Source: Sutcliffiella sp. FSL R7-0096
GTDB lineage: Bacteria > Bacillota > Bacilli > Bacillales > Bacillaceae_I
Assembly: GCF_038595065.1 (NCBI RefSeq)
Contig: NZ_CP152003.1
Location: 4,754,001 to 4,818,000, forward strand
Direction: 5' to 3'
Length of the DNA: 64,000 bases
This document shows, one piece after another, positions 16,207-25,122 of the stretch (its first letter is position 1; the number at the start of each line of letters is the position of its first letter). A program made the position numbers and the translations under genes. The notes beneath the pieces were generated by a model. The model did not search any database. It was not told the origin of the DNA and worked only from the letters and a program-made list of their open reading frames with translations.

Positions 16207-18945
16207 TTAGTACGTTGGCAGCATTTCGTTTTCTTCGCATGCTTTGACCATGAATTCGTATTGAAGTAGGCGGACTTCGAATAGTTTCAGTGGGTCGTAG
16301 TAGCGTTCTGGGCTTGCTTTCATTTGTTCGAGCTTTTTGTTGGCGTTGTGGATGGCGAGCTCTGTGTCTTCGACTGTTTGGTTCAGTTCTGTGAACGGTG
16401 CTTCGTAGAACATGTTTATGTCCGCTTTCAGTGCCTTTTCAAACAGGTCAAATTCAAGGAAGAACTTATCCACGACGGATTGTGCAACATCGGTGAAACG
16501 CTCGTTTTCGATATATTTTTTGTATTGGGTGAAGAGCAGCTGGTTACTCTGCTGCAAGGAACCGAACAGGCGACCTGCCCCCTTTAAAAGGTACTGTGTG
16601 GTGCTTGGACGGTTCAGGATATTCTCCTTCTCCACTTCCACCCTGCTTAGGATGCGGTTGATATCACGGCGCCAGTCTTCCATGATCTTAAAGTCGCAAC
16701 TTAGATGCATTTTTTCTTCCTTGTAAAGGCCGTTGAACGTTGCACTCATTTCGTGCAGATATTCCTGGCTATCAATCAGTTCACGGTTGGATGTATCCAG
16801 CCATAATTGCAGTTCTTGTCGCAACCTAGGAAGCAGATCAGAATGCATATACGTCCTGATTGTCTCATTCATGCGCTCATTCAACTCATGATGCAACGTT
16901 TTAAAGTTGCTATCTTCTTTTACATAACTTGAGCACTCTCTGAGCAAACGAGGGATGGTTTTGGCGGCTTCGCGTTTCATCTCAATCGTCACTGCGCGGT
17001 AATTTTCTGTGATGCTATCGATCTTTTCGGATTCCGCATCGTGTAAGTGATTGATGAAACCACTCAATCTACTTAAAATATCCTCATTGAACTCTACGGT
17101 ACTTGTCAGGTTATTTTCCATTGCGATGCGGCTATCAAGCAATTCTGTCAATGTGGAACGGATCAACTGAAGCAACTTTGTCGTACGGCGTTCTTCCACT
17201 GCTTTGGCACGAAGCTTGAAATTGGCTTCCATAAAGCTTGCCAACCCTTGGTGCTGCTTGCTTGCCGAACGAAGAGAAGAATAAGGGAACACTCTAGCAT
17301 CTGGGAAAAATTCATTGATACGGTGCTTTGCCTCCTCCACAATTTGTGCTGCTTCCGCTTCATGGAAGGCTGTATCCATTTTATTAATGACAAAATGTAC
17401 AGGTACTTCTGGTGCACGCTCTTTAATTTTCACCAATACCTTCAGTTCGTCTTCGGTAAATGGCGTTTGTGCATCTAAAATGTATAGCAATCCGTCTGCT
17501 AACGGAATGTATTTCATGGTTTCATTGTTTTCTATTTGACCCACACTGAATTCCGGCGTGCTAATCAAGGAATATTCCTGATCCTCCAAGAATTGTGAAG
17601 GCCATTTCAAATCGATCAAGGAGCCTTGCTGATGCTCACTAATATCCCCTAGTGCGGAAGTGCCGGAAGTAGAAATCTCATTCATTTCCGCAATATCTCC
17701 ATCAGAAGAAACAAATACTGGAACCGTTTCATCTCCAAGGAGTTTTTCACCTATAAGGGAATTAATGAAGGACGTCTTCCCGTTTTGTACGGTACCTGTG
17801 ACAACCAGATGCTTTCTGTTCAGATTGCTAAGTTGAGAGAATAACCATTTTTTATGGTGTGCCACTTCCAGGTGGTTGTCTTTCGCCCAGTTAATCAATG
17901 TTTTGAACAGTTCGACCGTGTAGCTCAGCTGGATGCTGTCATGCTCGTAATGGAAAATTCTATTTTCTGCATCATCCAGGACATGGGCAGGCAATGCTGT
18001 CGGGAATACCTCATTCCAGGACATGACCGCCGCAGATGCAAATAAGGATTTAGATCTATTGGATACTTTAAGCCAGTTTCCTAGTAAATCCGGAACAATT
18101 CCCTGAAGCTCTTTGATCAAGTACTTTCCTTCGATGAGGGATAAGTAGGTTCGTTGGTGTAACTCTTCTACTTTCGTCCAAGACACCTCTGAATCCCTTT
18201 CTAACGTCATGAATAGGCTGTTTGCTGTCTTTACCCACTCCAAGTAGAGCTGGTGACCTTCATAGCTGTACCACAGGGCCGCGGTGATGCCCTCAAACTT
18301 CTGTTGGTTGATCTCCATCAACTGAAGTAGAACCCCCTGGAAGTAATCCGGAGCAAATTCTTTGGTATAACCAATTTCTATATAATTCTTCAGACAATCG
18401 TACCATGCTTCTGAGCCAGTTCTCAGTGCCTCGCTGACAGCAAGCTCCACTGCATGTTGGCTGTCATTCTGTTCTTCATAGAATGTCCGTGCCGTCTGCG
18501 TGACGTGCGGATAGTCCGGGTTGATGGCAATGGCTTTTTTAATATTTTTATAGGCATGATCTAGCTTGCCTCGTTGGATGTATAGTGTAAATAATTGAAG
18601 TGCCACTTCAATTTTTAATGTATTATTATCAGTTGTAATCTTGGAATAGATATCTTCCGCCTCAACCAGCATTCCCAGTTCATAATAGGCATCTGCGATA
18701 TTCTTTTTTGCCCAAGGCTCCAATTCATTGTGAACATTTTCCCATTTAAAAATGGCAGTCTCATAATCTTTGCTATGGAAATAGACTTCACCCTGTGCAT
18801 AACGAATAAACGAAAGATCATACACCTCGTTTGTCTGCTCTGCCAAGAATGCTTCCCCTAGCACTTGAACCGGATGTTTCGTCTCTGCATCCATCATGAA
18901 AGTTTCAAAATACGTTTTACTGATAAATTTGTTTTCTTGTGTCAT
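16207..18945 (-). CDS. TPR-containing dynamin-like large GTPase
   Basis: This 912-residue protein has an N-terminal TPR region (about residues 40-150, for example AKKNIADAYYELGMLVEAED and AYKNIKKAIAINPDY). A dynamin-like GTPase domain follows (about 380-590) and then a long helical stalk to the C terminus. G1 is GTVQNGKTS (near 384-392), and G4 is NKMD (near 521). The G3 position reads STPEF in place of DxPG, so the catalytic metal site is altered. Dynamin-like proteins remodel membranes or form antiphage GTPases. The ATG at 18945 is preferred because GGTGGAGGG lies just ahead; an upstream TTG overlaps that ribosome site. It lies next to a ParMR cassette. Confidence 0.75.
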   Translation of the reverse strand: MTQENKFISKTYFETFMMDAETKHPVQVLGEAFLAEQTNEVYDLSFIRYAQGEVYFHSKDYETAIFKWENVHNELEPWAKKNIADAYYELGMLVEAEDIYSKITTDNNTLKIEVALQLFTLYIQRGKLDHAYKNIKKAIAINPDYPHVTQTARTFYEEQNDSQHAVELAVSEALRTGSEAWYDCLKNYIEIGYTKEFAPDYFQGVLLQLMEINQQKFEGITAALWYSYEGHQLYLEWVKTANSLFMTLERDSEVSWTKVEELHQRTYLSLIEGKYLIKELQGIVPDLLGNWLKVSNRSKSLFASAAVMSWNEVFPTALPAHVLDDAENRIFHYEHDSIQLSYTVELFKTLINWAKDNHLEVAHHKKWLFSQLSNLNRKHLVVTGTVQNGKTSFINSLIGEKLLGDETVPVFVSSDGDIAEMNEISTSGTSALGDISEHQQGSLIDLKWPSQFLEDQEYSLISTPEFSVGQIENNETMKYIPLADGLLYILDAQTPFTEDELKVLVKIKERAPEVPVHFVINKMDTAFHEAEAAQIVEEAKHRINEFFPDARVFPYSSLRSASKQHQGLASFMEANFKLRAKAVEERRTTKLLQLIRSTLTELLDSRIAMENNLTSTVEFNEDILSRLSGFINHLHDAESEKIDSITENYRAVTIEMKREAAKTIPRLLRECSSYVKEDSNFKTLHHELNERMNETIRTYMHSDLLPRLRQELQLWLDTSNRELIDSQEYLHEMSATFNGLYKEEKMHLSCDFKIMEDWRRDINRILSRVEVEKENILNRPSTTQYLLKGAGRLFGSLQQSNQLLFTQYKKYIENERFTDVAQSVVDKFFLEFDLFEKALKADINMFYEAPFTELNQTVEDTELAIHNANKKLEQMKASPERYYDPLKLFEVRLLQYEFMVKACEENEMLPTY

Positions 18946-18982
18946 TTTACCCTCCACCAATCATTTCACATTATTTTCATAA

Positions 18983-19073
18983 GGCTCTTTTCTCAAAGAT
19001 TGTTGTTATTCACTAGTAAAAAGTCGGCAATTGGACTTTTTACAAGAAAAGTTGGCAATTGGACTTTTCACTG
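18983..19073 (+). repeat. 91-bp element with two tandem hairpins (copy 1)
   Basis: The element contains two tandem 22-base imperfect palindromes, AAAAGTCGGCAATTGGACTTTT and a one-base variant, separated by a short A/T-rich link, preceded by GGCTCTTTTCTCAAAGATTG. A 91-base copy in opposite orientation lies at 27060-27150 with about six differences. Copy 1 sits directly upstream of the dynamin-like gene. The rest of the 496-base gap (19074-19401) shows no gene. Confidence 0.85.
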
Positions 19074-19401
19074 CTTACACACTCTAGACATGCACGTAAC
19101 ATATTCAGTATTGCAGGGAAAAGAGCACGACGGTAATGAATATAACGGTCGGTTTAAAAATACGTTATAACAACAAAGTTTACGAAAATAGCCTTTCGTA
19201 ATTAAAATGATCTAGTATCTTCGTCTCTTGCGTCCATTATAGGTTTACTGATATATAGTTCGAATGTCTTTTTGATTTTTGGACCATTCTATTCTATACC
19301 CTTTTAACAGTTACTATAACTATCTTTTCAAATAATTTAATGTCCCCATCCTACCATATTTCCCGGGAATAAAAAAAGAGTTCAAATAATCAAAAATACA
19401 G

Positions 19402-19430
19402 ATAAAAAAGCCGCTAACTTCATAGCGGCC
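19402..19430 (-). terminator. Terminator of the parMR-like operon
   Basis: On the minus strand GCCGCTA pairs with TAGCGGC (19410-19416 with 19423-19429), followed by TTTTTTATC. It lies 12 bases after the ParR-like stop and separates that operon from the dynamin-like gene. Confidence 0.85.
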
Positions 19431-19441
19431 ATTCATGTGAA

Positions 19442-20014
19442 TCACTTATTCATGTGGGAGAGAAAATCGCCCAGCAGCTTGTCCACGTCTTCTACATCCA
19501 ATTCTTCCTCTTCTTCGGTGGATGCTTGCTCTTGGAGAGCTGCGTCCCAGTCAAAAGAGTCTAAATCGTCATCATTCAACACGTTAGCGTTTACCATATC
19601 CTCTGTCTCTTCTGAAGGGTTATAAGGCTTTTCCTCCTGAAGATACAATGCTTGGTCAATATCTGTGGAATTGCTGTTCATCGCCGCCAAAATACTGGTT
19701 GCCCGAACGGGGTCAGACAGTAATTGATACACGATGTTTCCTAGCAACGCTTCAGAATGCTGATGCTTTAACCAATCTCTTTGTGTTTTAGATAGAGATT
19801 TGGGAAGCGGAATGGAAATAGTCTCTTTTTCCCTTGAATGGGAGCTAGTAACTCCCTGAAGGACAAATTCCGCTATTTTACTAGAGAAATTCCTTCTTTC
19901 CGTCTCCTTAAGACGCTGTAAATGCTTGATTAGATGGTCAGGTGTATCAGAAGGGATCCGAAATGATATGGCTTGTCCCCTCTGGATTCCCTGACTTGAA
20001 TTGGTATTCTTCAT
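19442..20014 (-). CDS. ParR-like DNA-binding adaptor of an actin partition system
   Basis: The 190-residue protein follows the ParM-like gene by 13 bases, the standard position of ParR. Its N-terminal 60 residues (ISFRIPSDTPDHLIKHLQRLKE...NFSSKIAEFVLQG) resemble a ribbon-helix-helix domain that would bind the iteron array. The C-terminal 50 residues are very acidic (for example TEEEEELDVEDVDKLLGDFL). In ParR proteins the C-terminal tail is what contacts the actin filament, and the amphipathic end here fits that. Sequence identity to a named ParR is not claimed; the assignment rests on position, size and composition. Confidence 0.7.
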   Translation of the reverse strand: MKNTNSSQGIQRGQAISFRIPSDTPDHLIKHLQRLKETERRNFSSKIAEFVLQGVTSSHSREKETISIPLPKSLSKTQRDWLKHQHSEALLGNIVYQLLSDPVRATSILAAMNSNSTDIDQALYLQEEKPYNPSEETEDMVNANVLNDDDLDSFDWDAALQEQASTEEEEELDVEDVDKLLGDFLSHMNK

Positions 20015-20027
20015 CCGATCACCTTAT

Positions 20028-21209
20028 TTATGCTTTCACAGGTTTTTGATCTTTGGACTCTTTCTCTTTGCCTGTTTTCTTTACATAATCAGCAATCAAT
20101 TTGTAGTAGGCATTAGCCATCATCCAGATGCTTTCCTTTTCATCTTCAAAGAAATCGATGTTGTATCCGTCTAGATTGTTGTTTAGTGTTTTTAAGTATT
20201 CTTTTAATACAGTGGAACCACCGCCGACAAAATAGCAGATCTCTGTCTGGGAGTTTTTCTGCCAAACATTTCTCAAAAGGCGATATTGCTTTTTAGCAAG
20301 GTCCAAAAGAATACGGTCCGTAATATCATGTACGCTCGTTCTGCTACCGCGTACCATGATGTGGTTACGGTCATTCTTCTTCGTGATGATCTCGACAACA
20401 TCTCTTCTGCTATCAAGCTCGATGCCGTGCTTGGAACGGATTTCTTCACGGATTTGCTCCAGTGCTTCAGAAACCCCAAGATTGAAGCCTTGTGCTTTAT
20501 CGTCGTCCACATTACGGTTCTTAATGACAGCGATATCCGTGGATAGGCCACCAATATCTTGAATAAGGATACGCTTGTCGATCAGGTCCTTATTGATGAT
20601 GTTTCCGTTGTTATCCAGCACAAGATTTATGTAAGCTGCAAAGCCCTCTGGATAAACTTTGATTTCGTCAAATTTAATATTAACTTTAATGCCTTGGTAT
20701 TTTGGTGTAATCAGGAATTCTACCTGATGGACAGAACCTAGTAATTTGGAACGATAGCCAGCATCCTTGCCTTCTTTTACTTCTCTTAGCGGAAGACCCG
20801 TCCCTAACGTGTAATTTGCATCCACCACATTTTTGTTGCGGGGGAATGTTTTTTCATTTTTTGCACTTACTGCATCCAAAGCTAATGTAGCAAATAGCAT
20901 AACCAATGTTTGATCTTCTTCTGATTTGCTGCTACCTGGGTCTAGTTCTGTTGCATTATTGCTTTTCGTCGCTAAGTTCCCGATACGATAGATGGCGTTA
21001 TTGTCCATCAGGGCAGGGGAGTGAACACGAACATGGATACCATCTAAAGGATCCTTGCTGTCCAATTCTTCAATTCCAATCACTGGGCGATCTTCAATAT
21101 CTCTAGCGATAACATTCGGAATGTTTAATTCAGAATCCAATTTTCCAAAAATAGCTTTAATAGAATCATTACCTACGTCAACTGCTGCAATTCTTGAATA
21201 ACTCATCAT
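20028..21209 (-). CDS. ParM/Alp-type actin-like ATPase
   Basis: The 393-residue protein has the actin/Hsp70 nucleotide fold: phosphate-1 motif AAVDVGNDSIKAI (residues 8-20), phosphate-2 motif IQDIGGLSTDIAVI (216-229) and adenosine motif YFVGGGSTVLKEYL (326-339). It is longer than AlfA and close to Alp7A and bacillar plasmid ParM. Proteins of this kind polymerise with ATP and push or pull DNA bound through ParR. AAAGGAAG lies six bases before the ATG. The first gene of a two-gene operon, it directly follows the iteron array at 21347-21513. Confidence 0.85.
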   Translation of the reverse strand: MMSYSRIAAVDVGNDSIKAIFGKLDSELNIPNVIARDIEDRPVIGIEELDSKDPLDGIHVRVHSPALMDNNAIYRIGNLATKSNNATELDPGSSKSEEDQTLVMLFATLALDAVSAKNEKTFPRNKNVVDANYTLGTGLPLREVKEGKDAGYRSKLLGSVHQVEFLITPKYQGIKVNIKFDEIKVYPEGFAAYINLVLDNNGNIINKDLIDKRILIQDIGGLSTDIAVIKNRNVDDDKAQGFNLGVSEALEQIREEIRSKHGIELDSRRDVVEIITKKNDRNHIMVRGSRTSVHDITDRILLDLAKKQYRLLRNVWQKNSQTEICYFVGGGSTVLKEYLKTLNNNLDGYNIDFFEDEKESIWMMANAYYKLIADYVKKTGKEKESKDQKPVKA

Positions 21210-21346
21210 TCATCTTCCTTTCTTTACCTCATTACTTTATTTGTTTCCTATAGAAGAAAATAAATCTAGTAAGTATACGTTAAGCGTACAGAAAGTTTCT
21301 CTACTATTCAATCATTCTCAAGAAAAGTAATGAAAGTGTAAAAATT

Positions 21347-21513
21347 GTTTACAACTAAGTATACAGACGTTTACATGTATACGTATTTTGTTTACTTGTA
21401 TTCCTTCGCGTATACATCCCTTTATATCAACATGTACACGCATTCGTATACTTGTTTACTTATTTGTCTACAATTGTATACAACTTGTAAACTTGTCTAC
21501 ATAATTTGTATAC
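21347..21513. promoter_or_regulatory. Centromere-like (parC) array of GTATAC/GTTTAC motifs
   Basis: Fifteen hexamers of the form GT(A/T/C)TAC or one-base variants begin at 21347, 21359, 21369, 21377, 21390, 21398, 21410, 21434, 21446, 21454, 21466, 21476, 21487, 21495 and 21508. Another is at 21273. If one site is missing near 21422, the mean spacing is close to 10.7 bases, about one helical turn. The array lies directly upstream of the ParM-like gene, the position of parC in ParMRC loci, and would be the binding site for the ParR-like protein and probably its autoregulatory operator. Confidence 0.75.
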
Positions 21514-21530
21514 TTCTAATAACTTCCATT

Positions 21531-22497
21531 TTAAACGTGTATTTTAATAAGGTTAATCTTAAGTTTTTCTGTTTTACTTCTGGATACACATGGTAAAAAA
21601 CATGTTTGTAAATCTTTTTGTTTTGATGATAAGAAGGAATCGTGGTGCTCTGCCTCCCCTTCTAAAATGGGAAGCTGACAAGTTCCACAACGCCCGACTT
21701 TACATGAGTATGATACAGGGTATCCTGCTTCTATTAATGTATCCAAGGTAGATTTTTCGGCAGAAACAGACAGAAAACTACCATTTGCGAGTTCCAAAAT
21801 AAAAGGACGAGGTTTATATATGTCGGGTGGAAAAAAATACTCGTAATGAATGCTTGTAGATGGATAGCCATGGGCGGTCGCAGCATGAGAAAAAGAGGTA
21901 GTAAACCTTTCCGGACCACATAAATATAAATGGGTGCCAATATATTGTTCTACTAGCATGCTGGGATCCATTCGATTTCCTTCTTTAGAAAAGTAGAAAT
22001 GAGTCTGTTGTGGGTATTCCTTTAATAAATAGGAGTAGAACGCACAGTCGTTTTTTGTTTTTGTAGAATAGTGAAGTTCAAAGGATTTTCCTTGTTCTTT
22101 TAGTTCACGCATCATGGATAAAAAAGGAGTGATGCCAATTCCCGCTGCACAGAAAAGGTGGTGTCTAGCACGGGAACTAAGAGGAAAATAATTTTTTGGA
22201 AAACTAATTTGTAAAATATCTCCTATTTTAACTTTGGTATGTAAAAAGGCTGACCCTCCTGAGGATCTTTCTTGAAGTTTGACCGCAATTTGGTAATTAG
22301 ATATGCTCTCAAGGTTCCCAACAAGGGAATACCTTCTTTCAAGCTCCCCTTCCCTTCATGTATACGATTATATGAGAACCCGCACTAAAAGCCGGTAATG
22401 GTTCCTCATTTGTCTGCATGAAAGTAAAACGTTTAATCGTGTTGGTTACTTTTGTTATTGCTTTTATCCTCACCTCTAACCTGTTATCTGCTACCAT
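21531..22497 (-). pseudogene. Frameshifted DmmB-like oxygenase reductase (FAD/NAD + 2Fe-2S ferredoxin)
   Basis: The gene starts at the ATG at 22497 and reads as the N terminus of a phthalate/vanillate-type reductase. It meets a stop codon just after a run of four G (plus-strand CCCC at 22346-22349). Removing one G restores a continuous 321-residue chain through RRYSLVGN, the nucleotide motif AAGIGITPFLSMMRELK, LYLCGPERF, and the C-terminal ferredoxin. The 2Fe-2S ligands are CKVGRCGTC plus a late Cys. It would pass electrons from NAD(P)H to the DUF3445 haem protein encoded upstream. It may be a true pseudogene, a sequencing error, or a phase-variable run. Confidence 0.8.
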
Positions 22498-22518
22498 AAT
22501 AATCCCCCCTTTATCTCC

Positions 22519-22992
22519 TTATACTTCTGCAACATAACCTAAATAGGCATCTTTTAGAGGAGAATAATAATCGGACACTTCCAGCTTCAAGCTGCATGCT
22601 GTACAGTTTATATACTCACCTGTATTCACTGTGTTTTCTAATCTAAATATGAAGTGGCATTTGCAACAAAACATCCTCTTTTCTTCCTCTCCTACTCTAA
22701 GAAACTGCGCTTCTTGAGAAGAATACCCTAGCTTATTTGCTGTAAACAATACTTCCCTAAGCCTCTCCCTTTCTGCTGCAACATATAAATAAGTTCCCAT
22801 CTTCTGCTTACCAAGCAAATTGTCCACCTCAAGAGAACACCTTCGTTCCAGATGTATTTCTTCAAAAGACAACGCTCGATTCGTTAAGATTTTCTTTAAT
22901 GGATTCAATCTACTTAAGCCCACCTCATCCGCACAAAGAACATAGTGCTTTTTACCCAGGTGAAAGATCAGTTTGTTCTTTATATCGATCAA
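22519..22992 (-). CDS. DmmA-like subunit of dimethylamine monooxygenase
   Basis: This 157-residue protein lies between the DUF3445 gene and the reductase gene, the place of DmmA in dimethylamine monooxygenase clusters. The C-terminal half carries a zinc-ribbon-like pair, CCKCHF and CTACSL, about 20 residues apart. The N-terminal half (KKHYVLCADEVGLSRL, GTYLYVAAERERL) has no known catalytic motif. Its start is TTG, overlapping the upstream stop by TTGA, so translation is probably coupled. Gene order and cysteine pattern, not close sequence comparison, support the name. Confidence 0.65.
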   Translation of the reverse strand: MIDIKNKLIFHLGKKHYVLCADEVGLSRLNPLKKILTNRALSFEEIHLERRCSLEVDNLLGKQKMGTYLYVAAERERLREVLFTANKLGYSSQEAQFLRVGEEEKRMFCCKCHFIFRLENTVNTGEYINCTACSLKLEVSDYYSPLKDAYLGYVAEV

Positions 22993-23969
22993 AGATCCCT
23001 ATCCCCTTTCTGTTCGATATAGGCTAAAACCTTTTCCTTATATAATGAAATCCCTTTATAATCTGCTATATGTGGGGGAAGCTCTACTAAGATTTGATAT
23101 AGTTGATTTCGCCACTCAGGAATCTCTATCAGTTTCTCTAGAGATAAAAGGTGGGTATGAATGGTAAACAAAATCGCATTGGAGCGGGGCAGTCGAAATA
23201 ACTTTTGAACCTCCACCCGCAAATGCACGAACTCACCTGCATTTTCTTTCGTTACCTTCCTCCTTTCTTTGCCCCAAACATTAAAGGTTTCTATGGAAGT
23301 ATCCATTCTGTTTCCGGCCATAAGGGACCAGTTTTTCCTCCCCCATGGATTCCCTGCCTCCAAGTTTAATAAAAATTGAAGGATTCGTTCGTCCAATCCC
23401 TCTTCCTTAAACCCAGGAATGGGAAAATGTATGTTTTTAAAGCTCAGGCCGTGATTAAATGCCAGTGACCAATTTGCAGGAAAGCACAGTTGGCCGGCAT
23501 CCAGATATAAATCGCCGTCCCGCTGCATCATGAGGATAAGATCTTCTTGCACCTGTCTTCCAATGAAATCCAAGGGCTCATAAGGTAAAGTGGAGTCGTC
23601 GCCCATTATAAATTCATGCTTTTCACAAAGAATGTGATTAGTGAAGATGTGCTTCTCATCTTCCACTTTAAGGGAAAAGCTTTCTGGAAAATAGGTGGCC
23701 AGATTTGTCATCACAAGCTCCATCGCTTCCCACTGAGCCTTGTTTGTAGTCGGAAAGGATTGAAAACATCGAGTATGATACTCAGTTAATAAGGATCTTT
23801 TTAATTTTATTTCCTTTTGATAAGTCCCTGTAATATCAATGCTTCTGGGTGGAGTCAGTAGAGTCGAGTTATTGGAATAGCGGTAAGTATCTCCTTTAAA
23901 TGGATAGGGGAATCTCCTTAGTTCCTCGGTCAAGTTCAAATTAGCCACCTCTTTTTCTGAAAATTCCAT
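22989..23969 (-). CDS. DUF3445 haem-dependent oxidative N-demethylase, alpha subunit (DmmD-like)
   Basis: The 326-residue protein matches the DUF3445 family: RRFPYPFKGDTYRY at the N terminus, the core QVQEDLILMMQRDGDLYLDAG, then FPANWSL and HFPIPGF. In the third quarter come NWSLMAGNR and VHLRVEVQKLFRLPRSNAILFTIHTHLLSL, cited here in parts. The family includes haem enzymes that demethylate secondary amines such as dimethylamine with O2, using electrons from a partner reductase. It heads a three-gene operon (DmmD-, DmmA-, DmmB-like) in which the reductase is frameshifted. Confidence 0.8.
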   Translation of the reverse strand: MEFSEKEVANLNLTEELRRFPYPFKGDTYRYSNNSTLLTPPRSIDITGTYQKEIKLKRSLLTEYHTRCFQSFPTTNKAQWEAMELVMTNLATYFPESFSLKVEDEKHIFTNHILCEKHEFIMGDDSTLPYEPLDFIGRQVQEDLILMMQRDGDLYLDAGQLCFPANWSLAFNHGLSFKNIHFPIPGFKEEGLDERILQFLLNLEAGNPWGRKNWSLMAGNRMDTSIETFNVWGKERRKVTKENAGEFVHLRVEVQKLFRLPRSNAILFTIHTHLLSLEKLIEIPEWRNQLYQILVELPPHIADYKGISLYKEKVLAYIEQKGDRDL

Positions 23970-24011
23970 ACTTTCATTCTAAGGAAAAAGAACCGGTTCA
24001 TCAACACGAAA

Positions 24012-24045
24012 AGGGCCTGGCCAGTCATTTCAACTGTGGCCAGGC
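24012..24045 (-). terminator. Terminator of the alpha/beta hydrolase gene
   Basis: GCCTGGCCA (24015-24023) pairs exactly with TGGCCAGGC (24037-24045); on the minus strand it is followed by CCTTTTCG. It separates the hydrolase from the Dmm-like operon. Confidence 0.75.
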
Positions 24046-24050
24046 ACTTC

Positions 24051-24854
24051 TTAGAGTGATTTTATAAAATTGTAAACTTCCCTATTGAACCTTTCTGTTT
24101 CCTCTAGGAACGGACAATGGCAACTTTCCTCAAAAAGAACCAGCTCACTATTTGCGATGGATTCCTTCAAATGCTCCCCTGCTGCTACAGGTATGAGCTT
24201 TTCCTCTTTTCCAAAACAGAGCAAGGATGGTTTGGTTATGGAAGAAAAAGTGGAACGATAATCCACAATGGACTGATCAAAAAGAATGGCGCTTGCGACC
24301 CCTGTTGTAGGCTTCAACGTCTCCTCAAGCATCCAGTCCATTTCTATAGGTTCAACTTCCTCCTTGAACATGAGGGGAATAAATCCTTTCAGGAAGCCCT
24401 CCCTGTTTTCCTGAACCTCTCTCATAAAATGGATGAGAGTGGGCAGATCAAAGGCACCGATAGGAAAATCCGGCCATTTGAAGTCAGACGCGAGTTCATC
24501 TACAATGACCGTTCCTTTTACATTTGATTCCCCAAACTGCTGTAGATATTCCCATATGACAAATGCACCCATGGACCAGCCAACCAGCACGACATCCTTC
24601 AGTTCCAGCTTAGAAATGAACGCTTGTAGATCCTTCGCATACGTGGAAATGGTATGCCCTTCCGACACTTGTGCAGAGTCGCCATGCCCCCTTAAATCTA
24701 TGGTGATAGCACGGTGTTCCTTTTTGAAAAAAGGCAGCTGCTTTTGAAAAAACTTCCTGCTCATCCAAACCCCATGAATGAAGATGACCGGTGTTCCTTC
24801 ACCATGGTCGTCATAATAGAGTTCCACACCAGGTTTCACTTCCAGTTTTGGCAA
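24051..24854 (-). CDS. Alpha/beta hydrolase
   Basis: The product (267 residues from the chosen start) has the alpha/beta-hydrolase fold: oxyanion segment PVIFIHGVWMSRKFF, nucleophile elbow VLVGWSMGAFV with its serine, aspartate region LLCFGKEEKLIPV and final histidine in ESCHCPFLEE. It resembles non-haem peroxidase/esterase members, but the substrate cannot be read from sequence. The TTG at 24854 is chosen because GGGGGG lies six bases ahead; a TTG at 24884 would give ten more residues without a ribosome site. It is a single-gene unit. Confidence 0.8.
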   Translation of the reverse strand: MPKLEVKPGVELYYDDHGEGTPVIFIHGVWMSRKFFQKQLPFFKKEHRAITIDLRGHGDSAQVSEGHTISTYAKDLQAFISKLELKDVVLVGWSMGAFVIWEYLQQFGESNVKGTVIVDELASDFKWPDFPIGAFDLPTLIHFMREVQENREGFLKGFIPLMFKEEVEPIEMDWMLEETLKPTTGVASAILFDQSIVDYRSTFSSITKPSLLCFGKEEKLIPVAAGEHLKESIANSELVLFEESCHCPFLEETERFNREVYNFIKSL

Positions 24855-24919
24855 AGGTATCCCCCCTAATAAACTGTCATACAAAATGTATATTTACCTA
24901 TGGGGGGAATTATTTCTTT

Positions 24920-25117
24920 TTACTGCGCTTCCCAAAATAACTGGTCTAAGGTCTTCGATAAGGCTTTGCATATAGAAAGGCATAGACTGAGGCTTGGATT
25001 GTATTTCCCGAGTTCGATCAGTCCGATTGTCTGTCTGGAAACCCCTACAATCTTGGCCAGTTCTTCTTGAGACAAATCCTTTTCCACTCTTGCCATTTTC
25101 ATTTTTATGTTTTTCAT
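24920..25117 (-). CDS. Small XRE-type HTH transcriptional regulator
   Basis: The 65-residue protein is a bare Cro/C1 helix-turn-helix: [21 protein letters not shown] contains the paired helices. Regulators of this size usually pair with a membrane protein gene, as here: the upstream gene at 25123-25647 encodes one, and a GTG start at 25126 would overlap its stop codon. The ATG at 25117 fits family starts better, though neither has a clear ribosome site. It probably autoregulates this two-gene operon. Confidence 0.78.
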   Translation of the reverse strand: MKNIKMKMARVEKDLSQEELAKIVGVSRQTIGLIELGKYNPSLSLCLSICKALSKTLDQLFWEAQ

Positions 25118-25122
25118 GTTGG

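Noticed and set aside
16207-21513. Antiphage defence island around the dynamin-like gene
   Set aside because: Dynamin-like GTPases occur in defence, but no nuclease, methylase or other defence gene is nearby; kept only as one possibility.
21345-21596. Plus-strand 83-residue frame over the iteron array
   Set aside because: Tyr/Thr-rich translation reflects repeated GTATAC/TTTAC words; no ribosome site or family match.
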